Source: Bog-473 sp963745665 (GTDB taxonomy: Bacteria; Actinomycetota; Acidimicrobiia; Acidimicrobiales; RAAP-2). From it: 64,000 bases of DNA. Numbering within the stretch: position 1 is the first letter of the stretch; every line of letters starts with the position of its first letter. The notes beneath the pieces are model-generated. The model was not told where the DNA came from. It worked only from the letters and a program-made list of their open reading frames with translations, and did no database searches. The DNA lies in the NCBI GenBank assembly GCA_963745665.1, contig CAVUYE010000002.1, positions 124,001 through 188,000 of the forward strand, read 5' to 3'. The translations under genes and the position numbers were made by a program. This document shows positions 8,994-17,657 of this stretch, in pieces.

Positions 8994-9151
8994 CGCAGAC
9001 CCGCCTTCCATAAGGGTTCGCGCCAGCAGGTCGGCGCAAGCAGACTTGCGTTTGGGATGTGGCAATCGTACGTGCCAGGGGCCCGAGCAACCGGTAATGG
9101 GCCAGGTGTACGGCCGAATCGGCGGCAACCCCAGGTGCGCGGTCCACTAAA

Positions 9152-10132
9152 TGGGGTTAAGGGGACTAGCGGATAGGCCGTGAGTCCGGGCTCCACCGGT
9201 TGCGCCAGTCGATGAGCTTGGCGGTGATGAGCAGGGCGACCACCAGGCAGAGCTGAGCATGGCGGTGTCGGGTTCGCCGATCGGTGTTGCGACGGAGCTG
9301 GCCGTAGTTGGAGAGCCATGAATTGGTCCCTTCGACCACCCAGCGCAGCCCGAGTCGCATCGGCTGCTTCACTTTGTCGGCGACGCCGGGCCTCGAGCGG
9401 AGCTGGATGTTGAGATCGCCGAGGCCGCGACCGGCCAGCTGGGCGCGGACTTTGGGGTAGTCGTAACCACGGTCGAGGTGCAGGGTCTCGATCTCTTCGA
9501 GCAGTCCCGCCTGAGCCAGGTCGTCGAGGGTGGGGTCGAGCATCTTGACGTCGTTGCGGTTGGCGCCGTCGAGGGCCCAGCCGATCGGGATGCCGTGCGC
9601 ATCGGTGGCGATCGACCACTTCCAGCCGATTTTTGCCCGGTCCGTGGGGTTCTTGCCCGTGCCTTCGCCGCCACAGGGCGCCTTGTGCAAGGACCCGTCG
9701 AGTGCCACTTCGGAGAGATCGAGACCGATGATGCGGTCATAGGCGTGGACGGCGTGGCGGCGCAGGGCGTCGAACACGCCGGCGACGACCCACTCGTCAC
9801 GGCGCGCTCGCAGCGTGGTATCGGATACCTGGTACTCGAGGATCGCCTCGACACTCACCCACGAACAGCCGGTGACCAGGCGGATGAGGATCCCCCAAAA
9901 GCACAACCGGTCCGAGACCCGCGGCCGGGGACAACCCAAGGGGTGGTTCTTCGGAGCCGGGGGGATCAGGGGCTCGATGACCGCCCAGATGGCATCTACC
10001 ACTTCGGGCTCGAGTGCGCGCATTATGGGGGTGACCTCCACTTGGTCGTTGGTTGGGACGCACCCAGAATCAAATCTGGGCCATCACAACGACCGGTGGA
10101 TGGTCACCTATCCACGCGGCCCCTAAGCCCAA
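9152..10132. mobile_element. IS5-family insertion sequence with imperfect terminal inverted repeats
   Basis: One transposase gene is bracketed by imperfect terminal inverted repeats. Left end 9153-9177 and right end 10107-10131 (read inverted) agree at 17 of 25 positions, including the blocks AGGGG and GGATAGG. Size is about 980 bases. I cannot identify a convincing target-site duplication. The right end lies about 6 bases from the 3' end of tRNA-Glu. Confidence 0.75.
9166..10023 (-). CDS. IS5-family DDE transposase
   Basis: A 285-residue transposase that cuts and joins the ends of its own IS. The RNase H-like DDE triad is visible: Asp109 in ALDGSLHK, Asp184 in LHLDRGYDYP and Glu231 in VVEGTNSWLSNYGQLRRNTD, the last with the YREK-like Tyr/Arg signature of IS5-group enzymes. 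The N-terminal ~80 residues form the DUF4096-like DNA-binding part (AIWAVIEPLIPP, WVSVEAILEYQVSDTTLRAR). Start ATG 10023 is preferred because GGAGG lies upstream; GTG 10041 is in frame but has no ribosome site. All three catalytic residues are intact, so it may be active. The gene fills the element. Confidence 0.88.
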   Translation of the reverse strand: MRALEPEVVDAIWAVIEPLIPPAPKNHPLGCPRPRVSDRLCFWGILIRLVTGCSWVSVEAILEYQVSDTTLRARRDEWVVAGVFDALRRHAVHAYDRIIGLDLSEVALDGSLHKAPCGGEGTGKNPTDRAKIGWKWSIATDAHGIPIGWALDGANRNDVKMLDPTLDDLAQAGLLEEIETLHLDRGYDYPKVRAQLAGRGLGDLNIQLRSRPGVADKVKQPMRLGLRWVVEGTNSWLSNYGQLRRNTDRRTRHRHAQLCLVVALLITAKLIDWRNRWSPDSRPIR

Positions 10133-10137
10133 CCGAG

Positions 10138-10210
10138 CACCCCCAACCGGATTCGAACCGGTGCTGCCGCCGTGAAAGGGCGGTGTCCTAGGCCGCTAGA
10201 CGATGGGGGC
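10138..10210 (-). tRNA. trnE: tRNA-Glu, anticodon UUC
   Basis: A 73-base cloverleaf on the minus strand beginning GCCCCCATCG. The acceptor pairs GCCCCCA with TGGGGGT (terminal G-U), the anticodon stem CCGCC/GGCGG encloses the loop CTTTCAC giving anticodon TTC, and the T arm is ACCGG-TTCGAAT-CCGGT. No CCA is encoded. The IS element ends about 6 bases beyond its 3' end, so the tRNA itself is intact. Confidence 0.95.
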
Positions 10211-10244
10211 CGGTACCCGTGCCGTCGGCACGGAACGTCCAATC

Positions 10245-11213
10245 CTAATGGGCACCGATCGGGACGCCCGGCGCCGAGGTGTCGCGGACCAGAGGGGCGG
10301 GCAGCGCCTCGGGAGCGTGGTACGTGCAGGCCAAGAACGTCTGCACGTACCCGATGACCAGTGCGGTGGCACCCAGGATGTGGACCTCGACGAGCAGCGC
10401 CGGTAGGTGGGTGAAGTACTGGGTGTAGCCGACGGCCGCCTGCGCCACCAGCACCACCAGCAAGATGCGTGCGGCGCGGCGCACCCGTTCGGGTACGTCG
10501 CCCATGTGGATGGCCACCACCAGGCCGATGGTCACGCCGACGAGGAGCAGGGCCAAGCTCGAGTGGAGCTCGGCCATGTCGCGCAGGGCGATGGGGATGC
10601 GCTTGGCCATCTGCTGTCCTGAGGCATCGCCGGCGTGCGGGCCGGCGCCGGTGGTGGCGGTGCCGGCGGCGATGACCACTGCCAGGAGCGCCAGTGCTCC
10701 GTAGAAGAGCCGGATCACCGGACGGGGCACCAGCGGGTGTGCCGATCCGGGCCCGTAGGCGCGGGTGGAGCGGTGCACGAGGATCACGGCGTCGACGAGG
10801 AGGAGCATGGTGGCGAAGAAGTGCACCATGACCACGTAGGGGTTGAGCTTGGTGTAGACGACGATCCCGCCCAGGACGGCCTGGGCCAGCACCCCGCCCA
10901 CCAGCCCACCGCTGAGCCAGATCAGATCCCGGCGCCGCGGGGTGCGGAAGACCGACCCGAGGAAGGCGGCGATCACCGCCACGGTCAGCACGACGGTCAC
11001 CAGGCGGTTCCCGAACTCGACCAGGCCGTGGAACTGCAGCGCCGGGGTCAGGTGCCCGACCGAGCACTCGGGCCAGTCGGCGCAGCCGAGGCCGGATCCC
11101 GTCAGGCGGACTGCCGCGCCGGTCAGGACGATGAGGGCCGTCATGGCGAGGGCCAGGACATCGAGTCGGTGGCTCAGGGAGGGCGAGACAATGGGGGTGC
11201 GGCGCCGCGACAC
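10245..11213 (-). CDS. ctaA: Heme A synthase CtaA (COX15 type)
   Basis: An integral membrane enzyme that oxidises the C8 methyl of heme O to the formyl group of heme A for aa3-type cytochrome oxidase. The 322-residue protein has eight hydrophobic segments in two similar halves. The first external loop has the conserved GSGLGCADWPEC cysteine pair, and heme-side residues appear in HGLVEFGNR, VVMVHFFATM, LHSSLALL and LVEVHILGA. The position often occupied by His in EFxxHR is Asn here, which I believe is common in actinobacterial members. Start GTG 11213 gives normal family length; the frame stays open to 11321, overlapping the divergent ctaB. Divergent pairing with ctaB is typical. Confidence 0.88.
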   Translation of the reverse strand: MSRRRTPIVSPSLSHRLDVLALAMTALIVLTGAAVRLTGSGLGCADWPECSVGHLTPALQFHGLVEFGNRLVTVVLTVAVIAAFLGSVFRTPRRRDLIWLSGGLVGGVLAQAVLGGIVVYTKLNPYVVMVHFFATMLLLVDAVILVHRSTRAYGPGSAHPLVPRPVIRLFYGALALLAVVIAAGTATTGAGPHAGDASGQQMAKRIPIALRDMAELHSSLALLLVGVTIGLVVAIHMGDVPERVRRAARILLVVLVAQAAVGYTQYFTHLPALLVEVHILGATALVIGYVQTFLACTYHAPEALPAPLVRDTSAPGVPIGAH

Positions 11214-11266
11214 TCCGGGCAAGCGTATCGGCGGCCGCGGCCTGGTCCCGGGCGTGCCCCCGGTCG

Positions 11267-11272
11267 TAAGCT
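11267..11272 (+). promoter_or_regulatory. Leaderless -10 box for ctaB
   Basis: TAAGCT lies 8 bases before ATG 11281. No Shine-Dalgarno sequence is visible, so the transcript probably begins at or next to the start codon. Confidence 0.35.
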
Positions 11273-11280
11273 GATGGGGC

Positions 11281-12216
11281 ATGACCATTGAGGTGCCTGC
11301 CCTCCCGGGCCAGCGAGCCAAGGGAACGCGGTCGACCGTTGGGGCCTACATCGCCCTGACCAAGCCCCGGATCATCGAGCTCCTGCTGGTCACGACGCTC
11401 CCCACCATGGTGGTGGCGCAGCGCGGCGTGCCTCCGGTGTGGCTCATGGCAGCCACGCTGGCGGGTGGCGCATGGGCGGCGGGCGGGGCCAACGCCATCA
11501 ACATGGTGGTCGACCGCGACATCGACCGCCTGATGAACCGGACCAAGAACCGCCCGCTGGTGACCGGCGCCATGACACCCACCGCCGCCCTGGTGTTCGC
11601 CCTCTCGCTCGAGGTGGCGGCCTTCGTGGAGCTGTGGCTCGCCGTCAACCTGCTCTCGGCGGTGCTGGCCATCTCGGCCACCCTCTTCTACGTCTTCGTC
11701 TACACGCTGTGGCTGAAGCGACGCTCGACGCAGAACATCGTGATCGGGGGCGCGGCCGGAGCGGTGCCGGTCCTGGTCGGATGGGCGGCTGTGACCAACA
11801 GCCTCAGCTGGGCGCCCGTGGTGCTCTTCGCCATCATCTTCATCTGGACGCCGCCGCACTTCTGGTCGCTCGCCGTCCGCTACAAGGAGGACTACCGGGC
11901 GGCAGACGTGCCGATGCTGCCCGTAGTGGCGTCCATGAAGCGCACCACGACCGAGATCGTCTACTACACGGTGGCCCTTGTCGCCGTGTCGTTCCTGTTC
12001 GGCCCTGTGGCCCACCTGGGCTGGATCTATATGGTCACCGCGGCGGTGCTCGGCGCAGGCTTCCTGTATCTCGTCACCCGGCTGTGGGGGTTGGCCCAGA
12101 GCGACCGGGCCTCCGGACGCGAGGCCATGCGCGTCTTCGGGTACTCCATCACCTACCTGACCGTGCTCTTCGTGGCGATGGCGGCCGACGTACTCATCCG
12201 CAATCACCTTCACTAA
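11281..12216 (+). CDS. ctaB: Protoheme IX farnesyltransferase CtaB (heme O synthase)
   Basis: A UbiA-superfamily membrane prenyltransferase that attaches farnesyl diphosphate to protoheme to make heme O, the substrate of CtaA encoded divergently next door. The 311-residue protein has about nine membrane segments. The first Asp-rich motif is clear (NMVVDRDIDRLMNRTKNRP, residues ~77-95) for Mg-diphosphate binding. The second conserved loop reads WTPPHFWSLAVRYKEDYR (~190-207), with YKEDYRAADVPMLP characteristic of CtaB. Start ATG 11281 follows a leaderless-type -10. A thioredoxin-like gene follows after 11 bases, probably in the same transcript. Confidence 0.95.
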   Translation: MTIEVPALPGQRAKGTRSTVGAYIALTKPRIIELLLVTTLPTMVVAQRGVPPVWLMAATLAGGAWAAGGANAINMVVDRDIDRLMNRTKNRPLVTGAMTPTAALVFALSLEVAAFVELWLAVNLLSAVLAISATLFYVFVYTLWLKRRSTQNIVIGGAAGAVPVLVGWAAVTNSLSWAPVVLFAIIFIWTPPHFWSLAVRYKEDYRAADVPMLPVVASMKRTTTEIVYYTVALVAVSFLFGPVAHLGWIYMVTAAVLGAGFLYLVTRLWGLAQSDRASGREAMRVFGYSITYLTVLFVAMAADVLIRNHLH

Positions 12217-12227
12217 CGTCCCGCGGC

Positions 12228-12875
12228 ATGAGCGACGCGCCACCTCCTGAGCCGCCGCTGGCGGCTGCCCCGGATGGGGTGGCGACCCCGGTCATGCGTC
12301 CGCCCCGCAAGCGGTTCATCCTCATCGGCGTCGGGATCGGCCTGTTGATCATCCTGATCATCGGGGTGACGACGAGCATCGGCACCAGCCCCAGCACGAC
12401 GAGCGCCCCGCAGCAGGGCGGCCCGGTGCCCTCTTTCTCCGCTTCGAACGTCGGCCCCTCCGGCGCGGCCGACGTCTCGGTGCCGGCCGACGGCGGCGGG
12501 AACGGCACACCGGCAGTGTTGCTCTTCTTCGGGGCCTGGTGTTCGAGCTGCGCACAAGAGCTCCCGCCGCTGGCGGCTGCCGTGCGGGCACAGGACAAGG
12601 CCGGCGGCCCGCTCGCCAAGGTTCGAGTCATCGGCGTCGACAGCTTCGACAAGACCTCGACTGCGAAGACGTTCATTCACAACGAGGGGGTCACGTTTCC
12701 CGTGGCGTACGACCCCGCAGCCTCCATCACCAGCGGGCTCTTCTTTTTCCGCGGCGACCCCTACACGGTGTTCGTCAAGGCGAACGGCACGATCGACAGG
12801 ATCGTCGCCGGCGCCCAGCTGACGCCGTCGTCCTTCACCGCCGACGAGCGCGCCCTGCTGCCCCGGACGTCCTAG
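12228..12875 (+). CDS. Membrane-anchored thioredoxin-like (TlpA/ResA-type) protein
   Basis: A 215-residue protein with a cytoplasmic N-terminus (Pro-rich), one membrane anchor (residues ~25-45) and an exported thioredoxin-fold domain. The redox motif is WCSSC in LLFFGAWCSSCAQELPPL, and the cis-Pro strand VTFPVAYDP is present. TlpA/ResA-type proteins reduce disulfides of cytochrome c or of Cu-site subunits of cytochrome oxidase outside the membrane. Position 11 bases after ctaB suggests a role in oxidase assembly, though that is inference from context. ATG 12228 is the first start after ctaB. Confidence 0.78.
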   Translation: MSDAPPPEPPLAAAPDGVATPVMRPPRKRFILIGVGIGLLIILIIGVTTSIGTSPSTTSAPQQGGPVPSFSASNVGPSGAADVSVPADGGGNGTPAVLLFFGAWCSSCAQELPPLAAAVRAQDKAGGPLAKVRVIGVDSFDKTSTAKTFIHNEGVTFPVAYDPAASITSGLFFFRGDPYTVFVKANGTIDRIVAGAQLTPSSFTADERALLPRTS

Positions 12876-12888
12876 GGAAGCTGCCCGG

Positions 12889-13638
12889 TCACTCCCACTT
12901 GAAGGTGAGTGCGGCGGCCACCGGCGCCGCGACCGCCCACACGGCGAGCACCGCCCAGGACTCGGCGGGCACGGCGGTGCCGCTGCCGAGCGTGGCGTGC
13001 AGGGCGGTGGAGAGTGCTGCGGCCGGTAGCAGCTTGGCGAAGTCGGCCAGCCCGCTCGGCAGCTTGGACAGGGGGACGATCATGCCGCCCAGAAGGAGGA
13101 GGATGAGGTAGAGGCCGTTGGCGGCGGCCAGGTTCACCTCGGCGCGCAGCGTGCCGGCCATGAGGAGGCCGATGCCGGCGAACGCGGCCGAGCCGAGGAG
13201 CACGGCGCCGATCGCACCGGCCACCGCGACCGCGCCGCCGCCACCCGGGTTCCAGCCCAGCGCCAGCCCGACCGGGAGGAGCACGGCGGCCTGCAGGAGC
13301 TCGACCGCAATGATCGTGATGATCTTGGCGCCGAGCAGGCGCGGGCGGCCGAGTGGGGTGGCGCCGAGGCGCTTGAGCACGCCGTAACCGCGCTCGAAGC
13401 CGGTGGCGATGCCGAGCGAGACCATCGCCGTCGACATCACCGCCAGCGCCAAAATGCCGGGTACGAAGAAGTTGGCCGGCTTGGCCGTCGGCGTGGACAC
13501 CACCGAGACCTTCGAGAAGAAGAGCAGGAAGACGACCGGGATGCCCAGGGTCAGCAGCAGGGTCTCGCCGCGGCGCAGCGTCATGTGCACCTCGACCGAG
13601 GTCTGCGCGGCGAGCGGTCGCAGGTCGCTTGCGGTCAT
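12889..13638 (-). CDS. ABC-2 type transporter permease
   Basis: A 249-residue membrane permease with six predicted helices (e.g. TLGIPVVFLLFFSKVSVVS, PGILALAVMSTAMVSLGIATG, LNLAAANGLYLILLLLGGMI-like segments). The fixed element FERGYGVLKRLGATPLGRPRLLGAK near the middle is typical of ABC-2 (drug/antibiotic or glycan) exporters. It is translated from the 3' end of the ATPase gene by an ATGA overlap (13635-13638), so the two form one exporter. Cargo unknown. It ends 14 bases from the convergent thioredoxin-like gene. Confidence 0.85.
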   Translation of the reverse strand: MTASDLRPLAAQTSVEVHMTLRRGETLLLTLGIPVVFLLFFSKVSVVSTPTAKPANFFVPGILALAVMSTAMVSLGIATGFERGYGVLKRLGATPLGRPRLLGAKIITIIAVELLQAAVLLPVGLALGWNPGGGGAVAVAGAIGAVLLGSAAFAGIGLLMAGTLRAEVNLAAANGLYLILLLLGGMIVPLSKLPSGLADFAKLLPAAALSTALHATLGSGTAVPAESWAVLAVWAVAAPVAAALTFKWE

Positions 13639-14643
13639 CGGGCGCGCCTCCGCCCGCGGCGAGTTGTGTCCCGGTTGCCCGCCGTTCCCTCATCGGCTCC
13701 AGCGGCGGCCGCCGCCCCCACCGCCTCGAAGTAGATGTCCTCGAGGGTTCGGCCCACCACCAGGTCGGTGAGCGTGGCGCTGCGGGCGGCCAGGAAGTTC
13801 GCCACGGCGGCCGTGACGGCCGGCGTCTCGGCGTCGGGGGCCTCCACCCGGTAGCGGCCCGCCGCGGTCTCGGTGACCGTGGCCCCGGGCCCGACGGCCG
13901 TGGCAAGGGCGATGACGTCGAGGGCGGGGGGTGCCCCGAAGCTCACGGCCTGGGAGGCGCCGGCGGCGAGCCCGGCTTCGGCGATCAGGCCCGGCGGCGT
14001 CCCTTCCATCACGATGCGGCCGGCGGAGAGGATCACGATCCGGTCCGCCATCTTCTCGGCTTCGCCCAGCTCGTGGGTGGTGAGCACCACGCACACCCCC
14101 TCCGCCCGCAGCCCGGCGACCACGGCGCGCACGGCGATGCGGCCCTCGGGGTCCACTCCCGCCGTCGGCTCGTCGAGGAACGCCACGCGTGGCCGCCCCA
14201 CCAGGGCCAGAGCGAGGGAGAGCCGCCGCTGCTCGCCGCCCGAGAGGTGGCGCCAGGGCGTGGCGGCGGCGGCGCGCAGGCCGACCAGATCGAGGAGCTC
14301 GTCGACCGGGACGGGTTCGGGGTAGTAGCCGGCGAAAAGCCGGAGAACCCGGCGCGGCCCGAGCATCGGGTAGACGCCGCCACGCTGGAGCATGACCCCG
14401 ACCCGCCCGCTCGAGCGCGGCGTGATCGGCGACGGGATTCAGCCCGAGGACCCGCACCCGACCGCCGGCCGGGCGCCGGTAGCCCTCGAGCGTCTCGACG
14501 GTCGACGTCTTGCCGGCGCCGTTGGGGCCGAGCACGGCCAACACTTCGCCGCCCTCCGCCGCCAGATCGATGCCGTCCACCGCGGCGGGGGTGCCGGCCG
14601 GCCCGTAGCGCACGGTGAGGCCGGTGACCTCGACAGCTGGCAC
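13635..14643 (-). pseudogene. ABC transporter ATP-binding protein, single frameshift
   Basis: The nucleotide-binding partner of the ABC-2 permease. The first frame from 14643 has the A-loop tyrosine (TVRYG) and Walker A GPNGAGKT. A different frame downstream of about 14400 carries the Q-loop region, signature LSGGEQRRL, Walker B RPRVAFLDEPTAG and switch His (TTHELGEAEKMADR). A single extra G/C near 14403-14410 (reading ALER-AGRG instead of ALER-RVGV) splits the two. The C-terminal ~80 residues are an extra domain common in this exporter class. As written, no single product has both Walker A and B, so the exporter would be inactive unless the base is a sequencing error. The start is 26 bases from divergent serS. 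Confidence 0.82.
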
Positions 14644-14655
14644 GGCGTCGCAGGC

Positions 14656-14661
14656 TACTTT
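14656..14661 (+). promoter_or_regulatory. Leaderless -10 box for serS
   Basis: TACTTT lies 8 bases before the GTG at 14670, within the 26-base gap to the divergent ABC gene. No ribosome binding site is visible, consistent with a leaderless transcript. Confidence 0.35.
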
Positions 14662-14669
14662 GAGCGCGA

Positions 14670-15989
14670 GTGATCGATATCCGGGTGCTTCGTGAGGATC
14701 CCGACTTCGTGAAGGCCGCGCTGGCCCGGCGCGGCGTGGATGCGGCCGAAGTGGAGGCCGTGCTCGAGTCCGACGCCGCGTGGAGCGCTCAGGTGCAGGC
14801 CGCGGAGTCGATGCGGGCCGAGGTCAAGGAGCTCTCGCGCCAGGTGGGGCAGGCCAAGAAGGCGGGCGACGACGCGCGGGCCGCGGAGCTCAGCGAGCAG
14901 AGCCGGAACCTGGGCGGGGCGGAGCGCGCCGCTGCGGCGGCGGCCGAGGACATGCTGCAGCGGCGGCAGAGGGGGTTGCTGTATCTCCCCAACCTCCCGG
15001 CGGAGGACGCGCCAGACGGGCTGGGTGAGGACGACAACGTGGAAGTCCGCCGCTGGTGGCCCGGACAGGACGCCGGGAAGCCGGCACCCGGCCGGGCGGA
15101 ACACCAGAAGGTCCCGCACTGGGAGATCGGCGAGGCCTTGCAGATCCTCGACATGGAGCGCGGCGCCCGGTTGGCGGGCTCGATGTTCCCCCTGTACCGG
15201 GGCCCGGGGGCACGCCTCTTGCGGGCGCTGACGGCGTTCGCCCTCGATCGGCACTCGCCGCCCTACGAGGAGATCCGGCCGCCGACGGTGGTGCTGACCG
15301 AGACCATGACCTCGACGGGCCACCTGCCCAAGTTCGCCGACGACGCCTATCACGTGGAGCGGGACGACCTGTGGCTCATCCCGACGGCCGAGGTGCCGCT
15401 CACCTCCCTGCACCGCGGCGACATCCTTGAAGAATCCCAGCTCCCGCTGCGCTTCACCGCGGTGACGCCCTGCTACCGGCGTGAGGCGGGTTCGGCGGGC
15501 CGGGACACCCGGGGTCTGTTACGGGTGCACGAGTTCGACAAGGTGGAACTGTTCGCCTACGCCACGCCCGGGGGCGCGCTCGACGCCCAGGCCGACATCT
15601 TGGAGCGGGCCGAGTCGATGCTGCAGGAGCTCGAACTGCCCTACCGGCTCCTCGACCTGTGCTGCGGTGACCTGAGCGGATCGTCGGCCCGCACCTTCGA
15701 CCTGGAGGTCTACTCGCCCGGTGTCGACCGCTGGCTCGAGGTCAGCTCGGTCAGCTGGTTCAGGGACTACCAGGCTCGACGCGCCAACGTGCGCTTCCGA
15801 CCGACGGGCGGCGGGGGCGGCAGCGGCAGCGGGCTGCAGCTGGTGCACACGGTCAACGGCTCCGCCCTGGCCTGGCCCCGTATCTGGGCCACGCTGGTGG
15901 AGCACGGGCGTCAATCCGACGGGACGGTGCTCCTGCCAGAGTGCCTGGCGCCCTACCTGGGCGGGGAACTCCTGATCAAAGCGCCATGA
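14670..15989 (+). CDS. serS: Seryl-tRNA synthetase
   Basis: A class II aminoacyl-tRNA synthetase of 439 residues that charges tRNA-Ser in the cytoplasm. The N-terminal ~110 residues form the antiparallel coiled-coil arm that clamps the tRNA variable loop. The catalytic domain shows TSTGHLPKF, LIPTAEVPLTSLHRG, motif 2 in CYRREAGSAGRDTRGLLRVHEF (18-residue core) and motif 3 around NGSALAWPRIWATLVEH. Within the catalytic half, a Gly/Ser run (GGGGGSGSG) replaces the usual loop before VHTVNGSA. Start GTG 14670 fits the -10 at 14656. This is an essential gene and marks the region as core chromosome. Confidence 0.95.
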   Translation: MIDIRVLREDPDFVKAALARRGVDAAEVEAVLESDAAWSAQVQAAESMRAEVKELSRQVGQAKKAGDDARAAELSEQSRNLGGAERAAAAAAEDMLQRRQRGLLYLPNLPAEDAPDGLGEDDNVEVRRWWPGQDAGKPAPGRAEHQKVPHWEIGEALQILDMERGARLAGSMFPLYRGPGARLLRALTAFALDRHSPPYEEIRPPTVVLTETMTSTGHLPKFADDAYHVERDDLWLIPTAEVPLTSLHRGDILEESQLPLRFTAVTPCYRREAGSAGRDTRGLLRVHEFDKVELFAYATPGGALDAQADILERAESMLQELELPYRLLDLCCGDLSGSSARTFDLEVYSPGVDRWLEVSSVSWFRDYQARRANVRFRPTGGGGGSGSGLQLVHTVNGSALAWPRIWATLVEHGRQSDGTVLLPECLAPYLGGELLIKAP

Positions 15990-16011
15990 GACCGGAGGAG
16001 GTGGATGTCAA

Positions 16012-16037
16012 AACTCTAAGCAATTCTGCTTATAGTT
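16012..16037 (+). terminator. AT-rich hairpin downstream of serS
   Basis: AACT-C-TAAGCA, loop ATTC, TGCTTA-T-AGTT forms a 10-pair stem with one mismatch, standing out against GC-rich surroundings 22 bases after the serS stop. There is no T-run, so a classical intrinsic terminator is not proven; it could also be an operator. The remaining gap to 16158 is a GC-rich low-complexity stretch with no gene. Confidence 0.35.
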
Positions 16038-16158
16038 CGGGAAGGCGTCGCCGGCTGCGGTTCCGGCCCCGGCTCCAGCTCCGGCCGCGACAGCAGCTGG
16101 TGTCCATGGTCCGGCCGACCCGGGCGCGGACAAGGCCCTGGGCCAGGGCCGAGACGCC

Positions 16159-16926
16159 ATGACCGTCACCGACGTCGAGGGGAGCGGGCCGAAGGAGCAC
16201 TTCGGCTTCGGCGATCGGCTCGAGATCATCGCCGAGGAGAGCCGCCGCCTGAGCGACACCGTCGCGGCGCTCGATCTCGAAGCCAGGGTGCCGTCGACGC
16301 CGGAATGGGTCGTCCGTGACCTGGCCCATCACATCGGTGAGGTCCAGTGGTACTGGGGCGAGAACGTGCGGGCCCAGAACGCCGACGAGCGCTCCGGGGC
16401 CGAGCTCACCGCGTTTCCCGAGGACAGCGACCTGCTGGCCTGGTTGGGTTGGTGCACCTATTCCCTGCTCAGCGCCCTGCGCGACGCCGGACCCGACGCG
16501 CCCTGCTGGGCCTGGTGGCCCGAGCCCCACACGGCGGGCGCGGTGGGCCGGCACCAGGCCCAAGAAGTGTCCGTGCACCGCTGGGACGCCGATGGCGTCA
16601 CCGGCACGGCGGCGCCGCTGCATCCGGGGCTGGCCGACGACGGGGTGCCCGAGTTCATCGAGATCATGGTGGGAGCCGACTTGGCGGACCTGCCCGGGGC
16701 CGTCACATTGACCGCCAGCGACACCGGAGCGAGCTGGCGTGTGGCGGGGACCCGGGCTGGGGCTTCGTCGGGGGCCGGCGGGGGCGCCGGGCGGGCCTCC
16801 GAGCTCCGGGCCACCGCCTCTGACCTGGTGCTCATGCTCTATCGGCGCCTGCCGGTGCCCGATGCCGCCGTGGAGGGCGACCCGATACTGGTGGCGGCGC
16901 TGCTGTCGCTGGCCGACACCCGATGA
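16159..16926 (+). CDS. Maleylpyruvate isomerase-like mycothiol-dependent family protein
   Basis: A 255-residue protein of the TIGR03083-type family related to DinB/mycothiol-dependent maleylpyruvate isomerase. The N-terminal four-helix bundle carries the conserved WVVRDLAHHIGEVQWYW (H residues likely metal or thiol-cofactor side) and the second signature QAQEVSVHRWDAD (~140-152), with a small C-terminal sterol-carrier-like domain that includes a Gly/Ala-rich insert. Members use mycothiol, the actinobacterial thiol, in isomerisation or thiol transfer, but most have no proven substrate. Its stop overlaps the next start by ATGA (16923-16926), so it is coupled to the MBL hydrolase. Confidence 0.8.
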   Translation: MTVTDVEGSGPKEHFGFGDRLEIIAEESRRLSDTVAALDLEARVPSTPEWVVRDLAHHIGEVQWYWGENVRAQNADERSGAELTAFPEDSDLLAWLGWCTYSLLSALRDAGPDAPCWAWWPEPHTAGAVGRHQAQEVSVHRWDADGVTGTAAPLHPGLADDGVPEFIEIMVGADLADLPGAVTLTASDTGASWRVAGTRAGASSGAGGGAGRASELRATASDLVLMLYRRLPVPDAAVEGDPILVAALLSLADTR

Positions 16927-17657
16927 CGGAGCTCACCTTCCTGGGGACGGGCAACTTCGACGCCCCGCCCGGCCGGTACTGGAATTCCTTCGTCATGGAC
17001 GCGTCGGTCCTGGTGGAGCCCTCGCCCACCGCCCTGCCCCACCTGCGCCGCTGCGGCTTCGCCGTCCAGGACATCGAGGTCGTCGTCGTCTCGCACTTCC
17101 ACGCCGACCACTGCTTCGGCTGGCCCTTTCTCATCGGGGCGGCCGCCGAGGCCGGCGGGGGGCGGACGCTCCATGTCGTCGGTCCACCCGGGATCGAGGC
17201 GCATTTGGCCCAGCTCAACGAGGCGGGAGCCGTCGCCTCGGTGACGAAGAAGGCCTACGCCAGCCTCGACCTGCGCTTCGTGGAGGTCGACGGGAGCTGG
17301 CAGGAGGCCGGGCCACTGCGCTTCCGAGCCGTCGAGGTCGACCACGTCCCCTACTTGCGCTGTTTCGGCTACCTCTTCGAGCGGGGCGCCCGGGTCGTGG
17401 CCTATTCGGGCGACACCACGCCGTGCGCCGGGCTGAGCGAGCTCGCCCGCGAGGCCGATGTCCTGGTCGTGGAGTGCAACGGGCGTCACACCCCGCCCGG
17501 GGTCCCGACCTCGCACATGGACGAGGAGTCGGTCCGGGCCCTGCAGGCCGCCCACCCCGACGTGCGCCTGATCCTGACCCACATGGGGTCGCAGGTAGAC
17601 ACGGCCAAGCTGCCCGGCGTCACCGTCCCGGACGACTTCGAGCGCCTGACGGTCTGA
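16923..17657 (+). CDS. MBL-fold metallo-hydrolase (RNase Z-like)
   Basis: A 244-residue metallo-beta-lactamase fold hydrolase. The zinc motif HFHADH (SHFHADHCFGWPF, ~57-69) and later ligands in FRAVEVDHVPY, AYSGDTTP and ILTHMGS are in the right order for a binuclear zinc site. The layout (LTFLGTGNF at the N-terminus, GDTTPC late) resembles RNase Z/ arylsulfatase-like members, so it may hydrolyse phosphodiesters or lipid-like esters; substrate unknown. Translationally coupled to the mycothiol-type protein upstream and convergent, with no gap, to the CAP-repeat gene. Confidence 0.85.
   Translation: MTELTFLGTGNFDAPPGRYWNSFVMDASVLVEPSPTALPHLRRCGFAVQDIEVVVVSHFHADHCFGWPFLIGAAAEAGGGRTLHVVGPPGIEAHLAQLNEAGAVASVTKKAYASLDLRFVEVDGSWQEAGPLRFRAVEVDHVPYLRCFGYLFERGARVVAYSGDTTPCAGLSELAREADVLVVECNGRHTPPGVPTSHMDEESVRALQAAHPDVRLILTHMGSQVDTAKLPGVTVPDDFERLTV

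Noticed and set aside
9140..10145. Target-site duplication of the IS element
   Set aside because: Flanking bases do not form a convincing direct repeat.
10123..12243. A 706-codon open frame antisense to ctaB and ctaA
   Set aside because: Rich in Arg, His, Gly and Pro with no domain pattern, it lies exactly opposite two well-supported genes. High GC content makes such long antisense frames common.
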